From the NCBI RefSeq assembly GCF_050337105.1, contig NZ_JAKJSQ010000035.1, forward strand, positions 1-42,900: 42,900 nucleotides of DNA, in the 5' to 3' direction. The DNA is from Aliivibrio_A kagoshimensis (GTDB lineage: Bacteria; Pseudomonadota; Gammaproteobacteria; Enterobacterales; Vibrionaceae). Of the stretch, positions 8,662 to 17,305 are shown in pieces. Made by a program: the position numbers and the translations under genes. Under the pieces are notes generated by a model. That model was not told the DNA's origin and made no database searches. It saw nothing but the letters and a program-made list of their open reading frames with translations. Every line of letters begins with the position of its first letter. The stretch's first letter is position 1.

Positions 8662-9555
8662 TTAATGCTCGGTCAGCATAGAGTACAAGTTATGTTGTGC
8701 TTGCCCTGCGATCATAATGGCGCCTTCAATGGCATCTGACTGGGGGGGAACCAACCATTGGGATACCGTTGGGCTAAGCCAATCGAGGATGTGCTCGCCA
8801 ATACTTCCCATCAAAGCAATATCAGTCGCTCCCTGTCGATTAAGGGCGATCAATAACATCTCAATGTCAGCTGCGGTCTGCTTAAGTAAAGCAATAGCGA
8901 GTGGATCCGCCTGTTTAGCGTATTGAAAGATCAAGGGTGAGAATTGAGCATAATCACAAGGTTTGGCCGTTTTTGACCAAGTGACTACTGCGTCAATATC
9001 GTGGTTAAACGTCGACATGATCTGCTCTGCCAATGGGGGATACTCTTTGATATCGTCAAAGCCAAGCAGAGTCTCTTGAATGGCTTTAAGTCCCATCATC
9101 GCGCCACTGCCATGATCTGAAATAGGAAACTCTCTTCCCCCTAAAACATGTTGTCGACCATCTTTAATGAGCAGACCACAAGAGCCCGTGCCAGCAATTA
9201 AAATAGCGCCACTGTCAGCGTTGTGGGCACCAAGACAAGCGCCATAAGCATCCGTATTGAGTGTCATGGAGGCAAAAGGGTGAGGTTGTTGCATAAACGC
9301 AAACCAAGCGGACTTTAGCTCGGCGCCAGCAAGGGCCAGCCCCACATCCATACGAGACAGAGCAGAGTTTGGTAGTTTGGCTTGATTCGTTGCTTGTTGA
9401 ACCGCCTCAATAATGGCTGAGAGCGCTTTGTCTACGCCAAGTTGAATGTTTGCGCTGCCTGTCTTCGCTTCACCAAGTAGAGCCCCTTTATCGTTACGAA
9501 TACGGGCACGGCATGAGGTGCCGCCACCGTCGATACCAACAAGATAATTAGTCAT
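8662..9555 (-). CDS. gspK: Glucosamine kinase GspK (BadF/BadG/BcrA/BcrD-type ATPase fold)
   Basis: A 297-residue sugar kinase of the ASKHA fold. The N-terminal phosphate loop VGIDGGGTSCR, a second phosphate motif AGTGSCG and the adenosine-side MGSIGE segment are visible. Homologues from V. cholerae (VC0614) and V. furnissii phosphorylate glucosamine with ATP to GlcN-6-phosphate. An in-frame ATG at 9570 exists, but I choose the one at 9555. It begins the conserved MTNYLVGIDGGGT sequence, has an AGAGG ribosome binding site about 8 nt upstream, and overlaps the end of the GH9 gene by 8 bases, which suggests coupling. The coupling supports the idea that the GH9 enzyme supplies glucosamine to this kinase. 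Confidence 0.92.
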   Translation of the reverse strand: MTNYLVGIDGGGTSCRARIRNDKGALLGEAKTGSANIQLGVDKALSAIIEAVQQATNQAKLPNSALSRMDVGLALAGAELKSAWFAFMQQPHPFASMTLNTDAYGACLGAHNADSGAILIAGTGSCGLLIKDGRQHVLGGREFPISDHGSGAMMGLKAIQETLLGFDDIKEYPPLAEQIMSTFNHDIDAVVTWSKTAKPCDYAQFSPLIFQYAKQADPLAIALLKQTAADIEMLLIALNRQGATDIALMGSIGEHILDWLSPTVSQWLVPPQSDAIEGAIMIAGQAQHNLYSMLTEH

Positions 9556-11257
9556 TATTGGCCTCTGCAAATTGTGACATGATCGCTAAAAGGTACCAGG
9601 CGGCATGGGGGATCCACTGCTCTCCCCAGCGCCAATTTTGCAATACATCGTCTTTATGTGGGACGGGATTAAAAGTAACATCACGCTCATTTTCAAAACC
9701 AGAAGTAATGCCATTACAGACACCACCTTTGGCATTAAAGAAGCCAAGCTGTGGCAGGTAGTCAGGGTTGTTATGACCATGACCATCTAACATGCAGATA
9801 TCGAAAGGGTTTAGGCCGACAATCCAATTTAATGAGTGCTGAGCAAATTGGTCAAGTTTGGTATTCATCGATTCTTCATTAATCCAAGGCTTTGCCAGAT
9901 AGACCATGGCGGCAAGCGAGCCTAGTCGCGCATTCTCACCCTGCCACCAGTAACCGGATTCATTGTCATGGGCGACAAAAAACGCTGAGTGCTTTTGCGT
10001 CGAAACAGGTTTGATATATTGTCGAGGGTAGCCAAATGGGTTGTTGACCTCACTGGATATGGACAGCTCAAACTGCAAGGCGTTGCTCACTACCAGACTG
10101 AAGTGTTTCACTTTGCCTGCGTTCTTCTCAATGGCTAAATATTGAGAGAGGGCAATAACAGGAAGTCCTGCTTCAGCAGCATGTGAGTAGGGTCTTGAAC
10201 CATCATCGTTAGCAGACCAGAAGTGAGTTTGATTTTCATCCGACTGCTGACGAGACGCCAACCGAAGAGCCCAATTCTGAGCTTCACTTAAATAGCGTTG
10301 TTCATGGGTGCTTTTAAACAGTTCAACACTGGCAAGTAGGGCGCAATACTCATCAATAATGTTCTCAATACCGTCGTTCAGATAACTGAGGTTGTACTCT
10401 TTTAAGTGCCAGTAACCCAGAGTCGCGGCTTGGAGGTACTCTTGATTCGAGAAATCACCGCAGATGCTCACTCTTGAAGCCGCTGCTAATGCGGCAATGG
10501 ATACACCGCCTCCTTGTCGAAATCCGGCGTGATAATCCGATGATTTATGTCCGTCTTGAGTGGAGAAAGCGCATACTTCACGTTGAGTGATATCTTTGCT
10601 CCACTTATCAAATACCGTCATATAAAAGTAGCCATCAGGATGCTGCATTCTCATTAAAAAATCAGCACCATGAAGTGCTTCTTCAATTAAGCGCACTCGA
10701 GAGTAGTCCGTTACCGCTGGTGCATCTTTTAGCAGTTCTAAACCCTTGAGCATATTCCAAACCACCATAGGGGTTTGTTGAGGGTTGAGGTAATTGGCGT
10801 AGGAGAGGTGACTTAGGTATTTACTCACATCCCCTGAAGCATCGTACCAACCGCCATGAACATCGACCTTGATATCACTTTTCAGGATCGAGGTTTGACG
10901 ATCTTGCTTATCAAAGGCGCCGCCACTGCGTTGTGATTTGAAGTAGTGAAGCACATCAGAAAAGGTCTTCTGCATCAAAATTCCCTCTTGGATGCAAAAG
11001 ACGTGAGACTGACAGGTTCCGACTTTAAGGTAGAACTCACCAACAGATTCAACCTCAGAAAAGTCGATGGTGTAGCTGTGACTGTGGCTCCACTCATCTG
11101 TGCTCCCCGACACTTTAAGTGGCAGCTGAATGAGTGTGCACTCATTATTGACCTGAATTAACTCGGCATAGGCATCCGTTAAAGGGGGGGGAGCGAGCAA
11201 GATTGCTTGCTTAAAGCCAATACGTTCATAGCCAATATGGTTGGTGAGCAGCTGCAT
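9548..11257 (-). CDS. GH9-family protein, probable exo-beta-D-glucosaminidase acting on deacetylated chitooligosaccharides
   Basis: A 569-residue protein with an N-terminal immunoglobulin-like 'cellulase N-terminal' domain (about 1-92) and a GH9 alpha/alpha barrel (about 97-565). The GH9 nucleophile-base region reads GGWYDASGD (Asp139, Asp143), and Glu546 in RWGEQW is the best candidate acid. There is no signal peptide, unlike true cellulases. Databases often call this vibrio family endoglucanase, but the Photobacterium profundum homologue PBPRA0520 was reported as an exo-beta-D-glucosaminidase (established knowledge, recalled). Position between the chitobiose importer and glucosamine kinase agrees with processing of GlcN-containing dimers. 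The ATG at 11257 follows GGGAGA, 27 nt after the upstream ATPase stop. It matches VC0615. Confidence 0.85.
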   Translation of the reverse strand: MQLLTNHIGYERIGFKQAILLAPPPLTDAYAELIQVNNECTLIQLPLKVSGSTDEWSHSHSYTIDFSEVESVGEFYLKVGTCQSHVFCIQEGILMQKTFSDVLHYFKSQRSGGAFDKQDRQTSILKSDIKVDVHGGWYDASGDVSKYLSHLSYANYLNPQQTPMVVWNMLKGLELLKDAPAVTDYSRVRLIEEALHGADFLMRMQHPDGYFYMTVFDKWSKDITQREVCAFSTQDGHKSSDYHAGFRQGGGVSIAALAAASRVSICGDFSNQEYLQAATLGYWHLKEYNLSYLNDGIENIIDEYCALLASVELFKSTHEQRYLSEAQNWALRLASRQQSDENQTHFWSANDDGSRPYSHAAEAGLPVIALSQYLAIEKNAGKVKHFSLVVSNALQFELSISSEVNNPFGYPRQYIKPVSTQKHSAFFVAHDNESGYWWQGENARLGSLAAMVYLAKPWINEESMNTKLDQFAQHSLNWIVGLNPFDICMLDGHGHNNPDYLPQLGFFNAKGGVCNGITSGFENERDVTFNPVPHKDDVLQNWRWGEQWIPHAAWYLLAIMSQFAEANND

Positions 11258-11284
11258 GTGGGGTCTCCCAAAAAGCGCAGTAAA

Positions 11285-12280
11285 TTAATTTTCGTATAAG
11301 TAACAGCGAACAAAGTGGTTATCTGAAAGTTGAGTAACTTCAGGCATTTTTTCTTTGCATTTGTCAGTGGCTTGTAAGCATCGGCCAGCAAAAGGACAGC
11401 CCAATGAACTTGGAGTCCATAGCGGAATATCGCCTTTTTTACCTTCAAGCTTGGTATGAATCGACTTAGCTGGATCTGGGACTGCCGAAACAAGAAGCCG
11501 GGTGTAAGGGTGTTGAGGGTTAGCGATAATCTGATCCGTATCTCCCCACTCAACCATGTGTCCGACATACATCACTGAAATGTCTTCAGCAATATAACGG
11601 GCAGTGGCAATGTCATGGGTGATGTATAAAAGCGACATCTGCTTTTCGAACTTCATCTCTTCCATCAGGTTCAGTACCCCTGCACGAATTGAGACGTCTA
11701 ACATTGAAGTCGGTTCGTCAGCCAGTACCACTTCAGCGCCTACCGCGATGTTACGCGCTAAGTTGACACGTTGACGCTGCCCGCCAGACAGCTGATGTGG
11801 ATACTTTTCCGCCGTCTCTTTCGCTGGGGTTAGGCCGACTTGCTCAAGCAGTTGAAATATTCGGTCGCTAAGCTCTTTTTTATTGCTCTTATTCACTTTT
11901 TTATGGATCAGTAACGGGCGAGCAATATGATGGTAGATAGTGTGAGTTGGGTTGAGAGAGCCGAACGGGTCCTGCCACACCATCTGAACGCCTTCTCGGA
12001 AGTTCATCATCTCTTTTTTCTTTTTGATCAGTTGAATATCTTGACCTTTATATTCAATCAAACCATCAGAAGGGGTATGCATCTTTGCGATCATTTTCGC
12101 AATGGTAGATTTACCCGAGCCTGACTCTCCAACGACTGCCAGGCCGCGACTTTTGTACATTTTAAAAGAGACGTCGTTGATGGCTCGCATCATTGGTTGC
12201 TGAAGTGTATTACTGCTGATGGTAAAATCTTTCACCAGATTTTTGCCTTCGACTAACAGTTCACCATATTGAATTGTCAT
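11285..12280 (-). CDS. Chitooligosaccharide ABC importer, ATPase subunit 2 (DppF/OppF-like)
   Basis: A 331-residue ABC ATPase of the dipeptide/oligopeptide class. Walker A is GESGSGKST near residue 52, the signature LSGGQRQR near 162, Walker B VVLADEP near 183, and the switch histidine is in YITHD. The C-terminal oligopeptide-transporter extension has the cysteine pattern CPFAGRC...C...C seen in OppD/F-type ATPases, which can bind an Fe-S cluster in some members. It pairs with the ATPase encoded just upstream. The ATG at 12280 has AAGGA 8 nt before it. Peptide-class importers carry (GlcNAc)n in vibrios, so the peptide label that automatic annotation would give is probably wrong here. It matches VC0616. 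Confidence 0.9.
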   Translation of the reverse strand: MTIQYGELLVEGKNLVKDFTISSNTLQQPMMRAINDVSFKMYKSRGLAVVGESGSGKSTIAKMIAKMHTPSDGLIEYKGQDIQLIKKKKEMMNFREGVQMVWQDPFGSLNPTHTIYHHIARPLLIHKKVNKSNKKELSDRIFQLLEQVGLTPAKETAEKYPHQLSGGQRQRVNLARNIAVGAEVVLADEPTSMLDVSIRAGVLNLMEEMKFEKQMSLLYITHDIATARYIAEDISVMYVGHMVEWGDTDQIIANPQHPYTRLLVSAVPDPAKSIHTKLEGKKGDIPLWTPSSLGCPFAGRCLQATDKCKEKMPEVTQLSDNHFVRCYLYEN

Positions 12281-12328
12281 ACTTTAATTCCTTAAATCCT
12301 TTATTGAGCCTAGTGGCCATCAATTTAT

Positions 12329-13312
12329 CTATGCGTTAGTTACCGCGATAGGCTCACCAAATAGGTGACAGTTAGATAAGTGATTTTGCTCAATGTGGCG
12401 CAGCACCGTAGACTGTTGGCGACACACCTCTTGCACACGTTCACAACGAGCTTGAAAGCGGCAACCCTGTGGGATTTCTAACAAATTCAGAGGATTGCCC
12501 GGTATGCCCGTTAGTTTGGTTTTCGGCCCAGTGAGCGGTGGAAATGAACTACCCAACCCTTTGGTATAAGGGTGGAAAGGGGTCTCTAAAATTTGCTTTG
12601 ATGGGGCGACTTCAATCAGCTCACCGGAATACATGATTCCAATGCGATCAGAAAATTCAACCATCAAGGAAATATCGTGAGTGATGAAGAGTATAGAGAA
12701 GCCAAACTCCTCTTTCAGAGCATAAATCTTCTGTAGAATCTCACGCTGTACCACCACATCTAGTGCGGTGGTGGGTTCATCCATAATGATTAGCTTAGGA
12801 TTAAGTGCCAATGCAATGGCTATCACCAAACGTTGGCGCATGCCACCAGAAAACTGGTGTGGGTAATCATTGAGGCGACTTGGATGAATGTCCACAATCT
12901 CCAGTAGCCCTTCAGCGCGAACAATCGCCTGCTTACGGGTCATGTTAGTGTGGCGCATGATGACATCACAAAATTGCTCTGACAAAGGCAGCACGGGGTT
13001 TAACGCGTTCATGGCGCTTTGAAATACCATCGACATTTCGCTCCAGCGGAATGCCTGCATTTTATCGTCGCTATACTCTAGAATATTTTCTCCATCGAAC
13101 AGCACCTCACCACCAGTAATAAAAGCTGGTGGCTTATGCAATCGCATTAATGAGAAAGCAACGGTTGATTTACCACAGCCCGATTCGCCAGCTAAACCAA
13201 ACACTTCACCTTTACCAATATCAAAGCTGACATTGTTTACTGCTCTAACGTCACCAGCTTCGGTGATGTAATCAACGCATAAGTTGCGGATTGAAATTTG
13301 AGGGGTTGTCAT
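12329..13312 (-). CDS. Chitooligosaccharide ABC importer, ATPase subunit 1 (DppD/OppD-like)
   Basis: A 327-residue ABC ATPase with Walker A GESGCGKST, signature FSGGMRQR, Walker B LIIMDEP and the switch segment FITHD. The C-terminal extension again has the spaced cysteines of the OppD/F type (CRFQARC...C...C). The open frame extends 17 codons upstream to 13363, inside the preceding permease gene. I choose the ATG at 13312 because it starts the conserved MTTPQISIRN sequence, lies one base after the permease stop, and has GGAG about 8 nt upstream. With the second ATPase it forms the heterodimeric motor for the two permeases. It matches VC0617. Confidence 0.92.
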   Translation of the reverse strand: MTTPQISIRNLCVDYITEAGDVRAVNNVSFDIGKGEVFGLAGESGCGKSTVAFSLMRLHKPPAFITGGEVLFDGENILEYSDDKMQAFRWSEMSMVFQSAMNALNPVLPLSEQFCDVIMRHTNMTRKQAIVRAEGLLEIVDIHPSRLNDYPHQFSGGMRQRLVIAIALALNPKLIIMDEPTTALDVVVQREILQKIYALKEEFGFSILFITHDISLMVEFSDRIGIMYSGELIEVAPSKQILETPFHPYTKGLGSSFPPLTGPKTKLTGIPGNPLNLLEIPQGCRFQARCERVQEVCRQQSTVLRHIEQNHLSNCHLFGEPIAVTNA

Positions 13313-13313
13313 A

Positions 13314-14339
13314 TTACTTATCTCCGCTCCAAAGTGCATTTTGAGGAGCAAGCTGTGGTTCACGCTCGCCTTTATCTTGGGTTGCCATCTTCTTCCAACG
13401 TTTCATGCCTTTATGAGAGCGCAACTGCGGGTTGGCGATCTCATCAACGGCGAAGTTCAACATAGCCAAACCAATCGCGACTAAGGTCAATGCGAAACAA
13501 GGGGCCAGAAGTTCCCACCAAGCGCCAACCAACATGGATGACGAGGTTTGCACGTTATAGAGCATGATTCCCCAGCTGATAGTACTAGGGTCACCTAGGC
13601 CTAAGAATGAGATGGTTGCTTCCATCATGATGGCGTACATCACGGAACCGATGAAGCTCGCACCAACGATTGAAATTAGGTTAGGTAGAATCTCAATAAA
13701 GATGATTCTGATTGATGACTCACCCAGCACTTCCGCTGCTTTAACAAACTCTTTCTCACGTAAAGATAACGTTTGTGATCTCACCACACGTGCGCCCCAC
13801 GCCCAGGAGGTGCATCCTATTATTATCGCAATGGTGAGTGGCCCTGCCTCCCCAATGAAAGCGGCCAGTACAAACAGCAGTGGATATTGAGGGATAACCA
13901 ACATGATATTCATGGCTGCGGTTAATATATAATCGACTTTTCCGCCAAAATAACCGGCGGAGACGCCAATCACAGTTGCTAAGAAGCAGACAACAAGACC
14001 AGAACCAAAACCCACTGCTAGTGAGATTCGTGCTCCATGGGCAAGCTGAGACCAAATGTCACGTCCCATGCGTGATGTCCCCATCACGTGCTCGGCTTTT
14101 TTGGACATCATCAAAGTACGGCGGTTATCGGCTAAGTTTTCTGCAATATAACCGTCTGGATTACTTTGAGCAGCTTTAACCACAAATGACGGGTACTCAT
14201 GAGCATTACCTGTGCGTTTATTTGGCGCATGATCAGAGAGAAATGGAGCAAATACTGCGATAAAAATAAAGCTGAAGATAATACCTAAACCAACCAGCGC
14301 TTTAGGGTTCCCTTTTAGTAGTTTATATAAAGCTTTCAT
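13314..14339 (-). CDS. Chitooligosaccharide ABC importer, permease 2 (DppC/OppC-like)
   Basis: A 341-residue inner-membrane permease of the DppC class. It has an N-terminal membrane helix (about 15-33), a periplasmic stretch (about 34-115) that is longer than in typical DppC, and then a five-helix MetI-type core with the EAA-like loop KAAEVLGESSIRIIFIEILPN that contacts the ATPases. The long charged C-terminal tail (about 310-341) is cytoplasmic. The ATG at 14339 is 2 nt after the stop of the preceding permease, with GGAGG about 9 nt upstream. It forms the channel with the DppB-like partner. It matches VC0618. Confidence 0.92.
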   Translation of the reverse strand: MKALYKLLKGNPKALVGLGIIFSFIFIAVFAPFLSDHAPNKRTGNAHEYPSFVVKAAQSNPDGYIAENLADNRRTLMMSKKAEHVMGTSRMGRDIWSQLAHGARISLAVGFGSGLVVCFLATVIGVSAGYFGGKVDYILTAAMNIMLVIPQYPLLFVLAAFIGEAGPLTIAIIIGCTSWAWGARVVRSQTLSLREKEFVKAAEVLGESSIRIIFIEILPNLISIVGASFIGSVMYAIMMEATISFLGLGDPSTISWGIMLYNVQTSSSMLVGAWWELLAPCFALTLVAIGLAMLNFAVDEIANPQLRSHKGMKRWKKMATQDKGEREPQLAPQNALWSGDK

Positions 14340-14341
14340 GA

Positions 14342-15328
14342 TTACTTACCTCCCTTGCGTAGGCGAGGGTCTAAAATGACATAGAGCATGTCAGCAAGAA
14401 GATTAAAGAACAGCATAAACAGAGTCATAATAATCAGCTGGCCTTGCAGTACCTGATAATCACGAGAGTGAATGGCATTCAACATGACAGAGCCAAGCCC
14501 AGGATAGTTAAAGATAATTTCGACAATAAGCTGACCACCAATCGCCATACCTAATGCCATAGAGAGAGCGGTGACACTTGGCAACATGGCATTTCGTGCT
14601 GCATAGTTAAAGACGACACGGTTTTCACTTAATCCTTTGCCTTTTGCCATGGTGATGTAATCTTCACCCAGCAAGTTGATCATGTTGTTACGCATATTGA
14701 TTAAGAAGCCGCCAATCTGCACGATAGAGGCACAAAATAGAGGTAACACCGCATGGTAGGCGACATCTTTTATGAACGTCCAGCTAGTCCAATCCGGAAC
14801 CGTACCTGCCGTGTAAGCATAACCGGTTGGAAACCATTTTAATCCGACAGCAAAGGTGAACATGGCCAACATGGCGATAACGACTTGCGGGACGGCTTGC
14901 AGTACTAACATACCCGGAGTGATGAAGGTGTCATAACGACTGCCTCGTCTCCAAGCAGCAAAAATACCTAAAAACGAACCTAATGAAAAAGAGAGGATAA
15001 CCGCAGTACCTGCTAGGAACATTGACCAACCCAGTGCACCATTCAACAGTTCATTCACTGAGAGCGGGTAGAATTTAATCGAGGTGCCGAGTTCCCAGTT
15101 AAGAATGTTTTTAATATAGGTAAAATATTGTTCATAGATAGGACCATCTACAAACCCTAATAACTCTTTCATTGCGGCAATGCGTTCTGGAGTGACCTGT
15201 ACTGTTGCGTTAGCAAACATCATGGTAACGGGGTCACCAGGCATTGCTCGCGGAATAATGAAGTTAAGCGTTGCTGCAAAAAGTAGAGCAACAAAATAGA
15301 ATGACAAACGTCTTAAAAAAATTCCCAT
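14342..15328 (-). CDS. Chitooligosaccharide ABC importer, permease 1 (DppB/OppB-like)
   Basis: A 328-residue permease of the DppB class. It has an N-terminal helix (about 5-25) ending in the family motif PRAMPGDP, followed by a core of five further helices and an EAA loop (TMAKGKGLSENRVVFNYAARNA) for ATPase contact. The frame stays open to 15466, but the first 46 codons are not membrane-like and overlap structured spacer. The ATG at 15328 is preceded by AAGGTGAG 7 nt away and gives the canonical N-terminus, so I place the start there. It is separated from cbp by a 150-nt spacer holding a hairpin, the only sizeable gap inside the importer genes. It matches VC0619. Confidence 0.92.
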   Translation of the reverse strand: MGIFLRRLSFYFVALLFAATLNFIIPRAMPGDPVTMMFANATVQVTPERIAAMKELLGFVDGPIYEQYFTYIKNILNWELGTSIKFYPLSVNELLNGALGWSMFLAGTAVILSFSLGSFLGIFAAWRRGSRYDTFITPGMLVLQAVPQVVIAMLAMFTFAVGLKWFPTGYAYTAGTVPDWTSWTFIKDVAYHAVLPLFCASIVQIGGFLINMRNNMINLLGEDYITMAKGKGLSENRVVFNYAARNAMLPSVTALSMALGMAIGGQLIVEIIFNYPGLGSVMLNAIHSRDYQVLQGQLIIMTLFMLFFNLLADMLYVILDPRLRKGGK

Positions 15329-15367
15329 ATCTCTCACCTTACTTAACCAGTATTTATTTGCCTGTTC

Positions 15368-15433
15368 TGGCTTCAGGACGCAAAATCCCCTAACGCAAAG
15401 CGTCATACCTCTGATGTATACGTCGGTGGGGGA
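15368..15433 (-). promoter_or_regulatory. Dyad-rich spacer between the cbp hairpin and permease 1
   Basis: The non-coding spacer holds several nested inverted repeats. ATCCCC (near 15386-15391) and GGGGAT (near 15428-15433) could form an outer stem, enclosing the small hairpins ACGC-AAA-GCGT and ATAC-CTCTGAT-GTAT. The order resembles a three-way fold. It may be an mRNA processing or stabilising structure, or a copy of a dispersed extragenic palindrome. I cannot count genomic copies from one window. Confidence 0.35.
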
Positions 15434-15435
15434 TA

Positions 15436-15464
15436 AAAGGCGGTGCACAAAATGGGTGCACCGC
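15436..15464 (-). terminator. Partial terminator/attenuator between cbp and the permease genes
   Basis: A perfect 9-bp GC-rich stem, GCGGTGCAC (15440-15448) and GTGCACCGC (15456-15464), with a 7-nt loop, begins 15 nt past the cbp stop. On the minus strand it is followed by CTTTTATCC, a weak T-run. This fits partial termination that lets the binding protein be made in excess over the membrane and enzyme genes, as is common for binding-protein operons. Confidence 0.65.
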
Positions 15465-15478
15465 AAAGGCAGTTTTAC

Positions 15479-17155
15479 TTATTTAACAGGTTTTAGGTCC
15501 AATACGTGAAGAAGACGCTCAGGAATACCAGCCCAAATGTTTGGACGTCCTTTAGGGTTCTTCTCGTTCCACCAACCCGTGAAGCGTGTTGTGTTGTATT
15601 GGTACATGTAAGCACCAGATAGGACAGGGATAGTGACTTGGTTTTCAGCGATTATCTCTTGAATACCGTGAGCCATTTTCATCTGCTCAGACTTATCAGC
15701 CGTCTTGTAGAAACCATCCAACAACTTATCTAGATTAGCGTTTTTAAAGAAGTGCATCGCGAAACGAGGCATGCCTTCACCATCTTGAAGTGCTGAGTTA
15801 TATGCACTGTTCCAGTAAAGATGCGGGTCAGCACCGTGGAAGTAGTTGGTATAGGCAATATCGTATTTACCTTCTAACATCGCTTGGTTATAAACCGCGA
15901 ACTCAGGCGTACGTGCTTTGGTTTGGATTCCCACTTCTTCTAGCTGCTCTACAGCAAGTTGAACGGTGTTGTTCCAATCTGTCCAACCATTAACGGATTG
16001 AATGTCTAAAACCAACTTCTTACCTGATGGTGTCTCAACAAATCCATCACCATCGGTATCTTTAAAGCCCGCTTTAGCAAGCAGTGCTTTTGAGTTTTCG
16101 ACACTGTAAGTGTTAAATTTCTTGTATTTGTTATGAACCGTTTCGTCTGACCATGCTTCAAATGCATAACCTAAACCCGATGCGAAATCATTGACGGTAG
16201 CGCCGCCATAGAAAGCGATATCAATGATAGTTTGACGGTCAATCGCCATACTGAATGCACGACGGAAATCAACATTAGTCAGTGCTTCATTTTTTGCAGA
16301 ATCTGCATTCTTGAAGTTAACCACAAACGCATTGGTTCCTGATGGTGGGTACCAGTATTGGTGGTTTGGATTGGCTGATTTGTACGTACGGTCAATGTCT
16401 GGAATGAACGACGAGGTCCAATCAAGCTCAGAGTTTACAATTTTACCCAGTAGCTGGTCATTGTTTGCAATCTGTGGAACTCGTAGACAGTCAACCTCTA
16501 GGTTGTCGTTGTCCCAGTAGTTAGGGTTACGACACTGGATGTAAAGTTGAGGGGTAAAAGTGTCAATTTCAGTGAAAGGTCCAGAACCGACTGGATTTTC
16601 ATTGGTAAAGGTCGTTGGATCGTCAACTTTACTCCATACATGCTCAGGTACGATAGCAACCAGAGACATCTCATAAGGAACGTTTGAGTTGGCTTCTACT
16701 AATGAGAAACGAACTTGATATTCATTCAATTTTTCAACTTTAGTGATCCACTTATTGATACCACGTTGGTCTAACGCAGGTTTATCTTTAAGCAGTTGAT
16801 AAGAAAAAACAACATCATCAGCTGTGAATTTCTCGCCATCGGACCATTTAACCCCTTTACGGATATCAAAGGTGACTGACATTAAGTCATCTGACATACG
16901 GTAGTCTTCAGCCAAACGCATGACAGGTTTGTTGCCATGCATCTCATTGAATATAACCAAAGGCTCAAAGACAAAGTCAGTAGTTGTACGCAAGTTAGTT
17001 GCAAGGTAGGGGTTGAAGTTTTGAATCATTGTAGGGTAAAAATCAGATACTATCGTTAGTTCGCTGCGTGCTGCAGAAGCATGCGGAGCCGCAAGTCCTG
17101 CTGCTGCGGCAAATACTGCTGCTGCTAGTGTCGTTTTATTAATTTTGGCAAGCAT
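15479..17155 (-). CDS. cbp: Periplasmic chitin-oligosaccharide-binding protein CBP
   Basis: A 558-residue solute-binding protein of the large DppA/OppA (SBP family 5) class. A clear Sec signal peptide covers residues 1-28, with cleavage after HASA. The family core follows, including LAEDYRMSDDLMSVTFDIRKGVKWSDG, the signature region of family 5. In vibrios this protein has two jobs: delivering (GlcNAc)n to the ABC importer, and holding the sensor ChiS inactive until it binds chitin oligosaccharide (established for V. cholerae and V. furnissii). The ATG at 17155 has AAGGA 8 nt upstream. It is first in the operon, downstream of a long regulatory region and the chiS terminator. It matches VC0620. 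Confidence 0.95.
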   Translation of the reverse strand: MLAKINKTTLAAAVFAAAAGLAAPHASAARSELTIVSDFYPTMIQNFNPYLATNLRTTTDFVFEPLVIFNEMHGNKPVMRLAEDYRMSDDLMSVTFDIRKGVKWSDGEKFTADDVVFSYQLLKDKPALDQRGINKWITKVEKLNEYQVRFSLVEANSNVPYEMSLVAIVPEHVWSKVDDPTTFTNENPVGSGPFTEIDTFTPQLYIQCRNPNYWDNDNLEVDCLRVPQIANNDQLLGKIVNSELDWTSSFIPDIDRTYKSANPNHQYWYPPSGTNAFVVNFKNADSAKNEALTNVDFRRAFSMAIDRQTIIDIAFYGGATVNDFASGLGYAFEAWSDETVHNKYKKFNTYSVENSKALLAKAGFKDTDGDGFVETPSGKKLVLDIQSVNGWTDWNNTVQLAVEQLEEVGIQTKARTPEFAVYNQAMLEGKYDIAYTNYFHGADPHLYWNSAYNSALQDGEGMPRFAMHFFKNANLDKLLDGFYKTADKSEQMKMAHGIQEIIAENQVTIPVLSGAYMYQYNTTRFTGWWNEKNPKGRPNIWAGIPERLLHVLDLKPVK

Positions 17156-17305
17156 AGCTGTTTCCTTACTTTAGCTTAATTATTTTCACTTATGGATGTA
17201 GTTACCATCGGGTAAATACAGCTCAAAGACCCACCACATATTGGGATATGACATTCAATATGAGTGGTCAGTAGGCCCTTGGTTATCTATAGGAAACAAC
17301 GACTC

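Noticed and set aside
11179..11568. 129-codon open frame across the GH9-ATPase junction
   Set aside because: It overlaps two well-supported genes in another frame, has no ribosome binding site and no recognisable protein features.
17260..17271. ATGAGTGGTCAG as an SlmA site near the cbp promoter
   Set aside because: By eye it keeps only about 8 of 12 positions of the GTGAGTACTCAC consensus, so it is too weak to report even though SlmA regulates this operon in V. cholerae.
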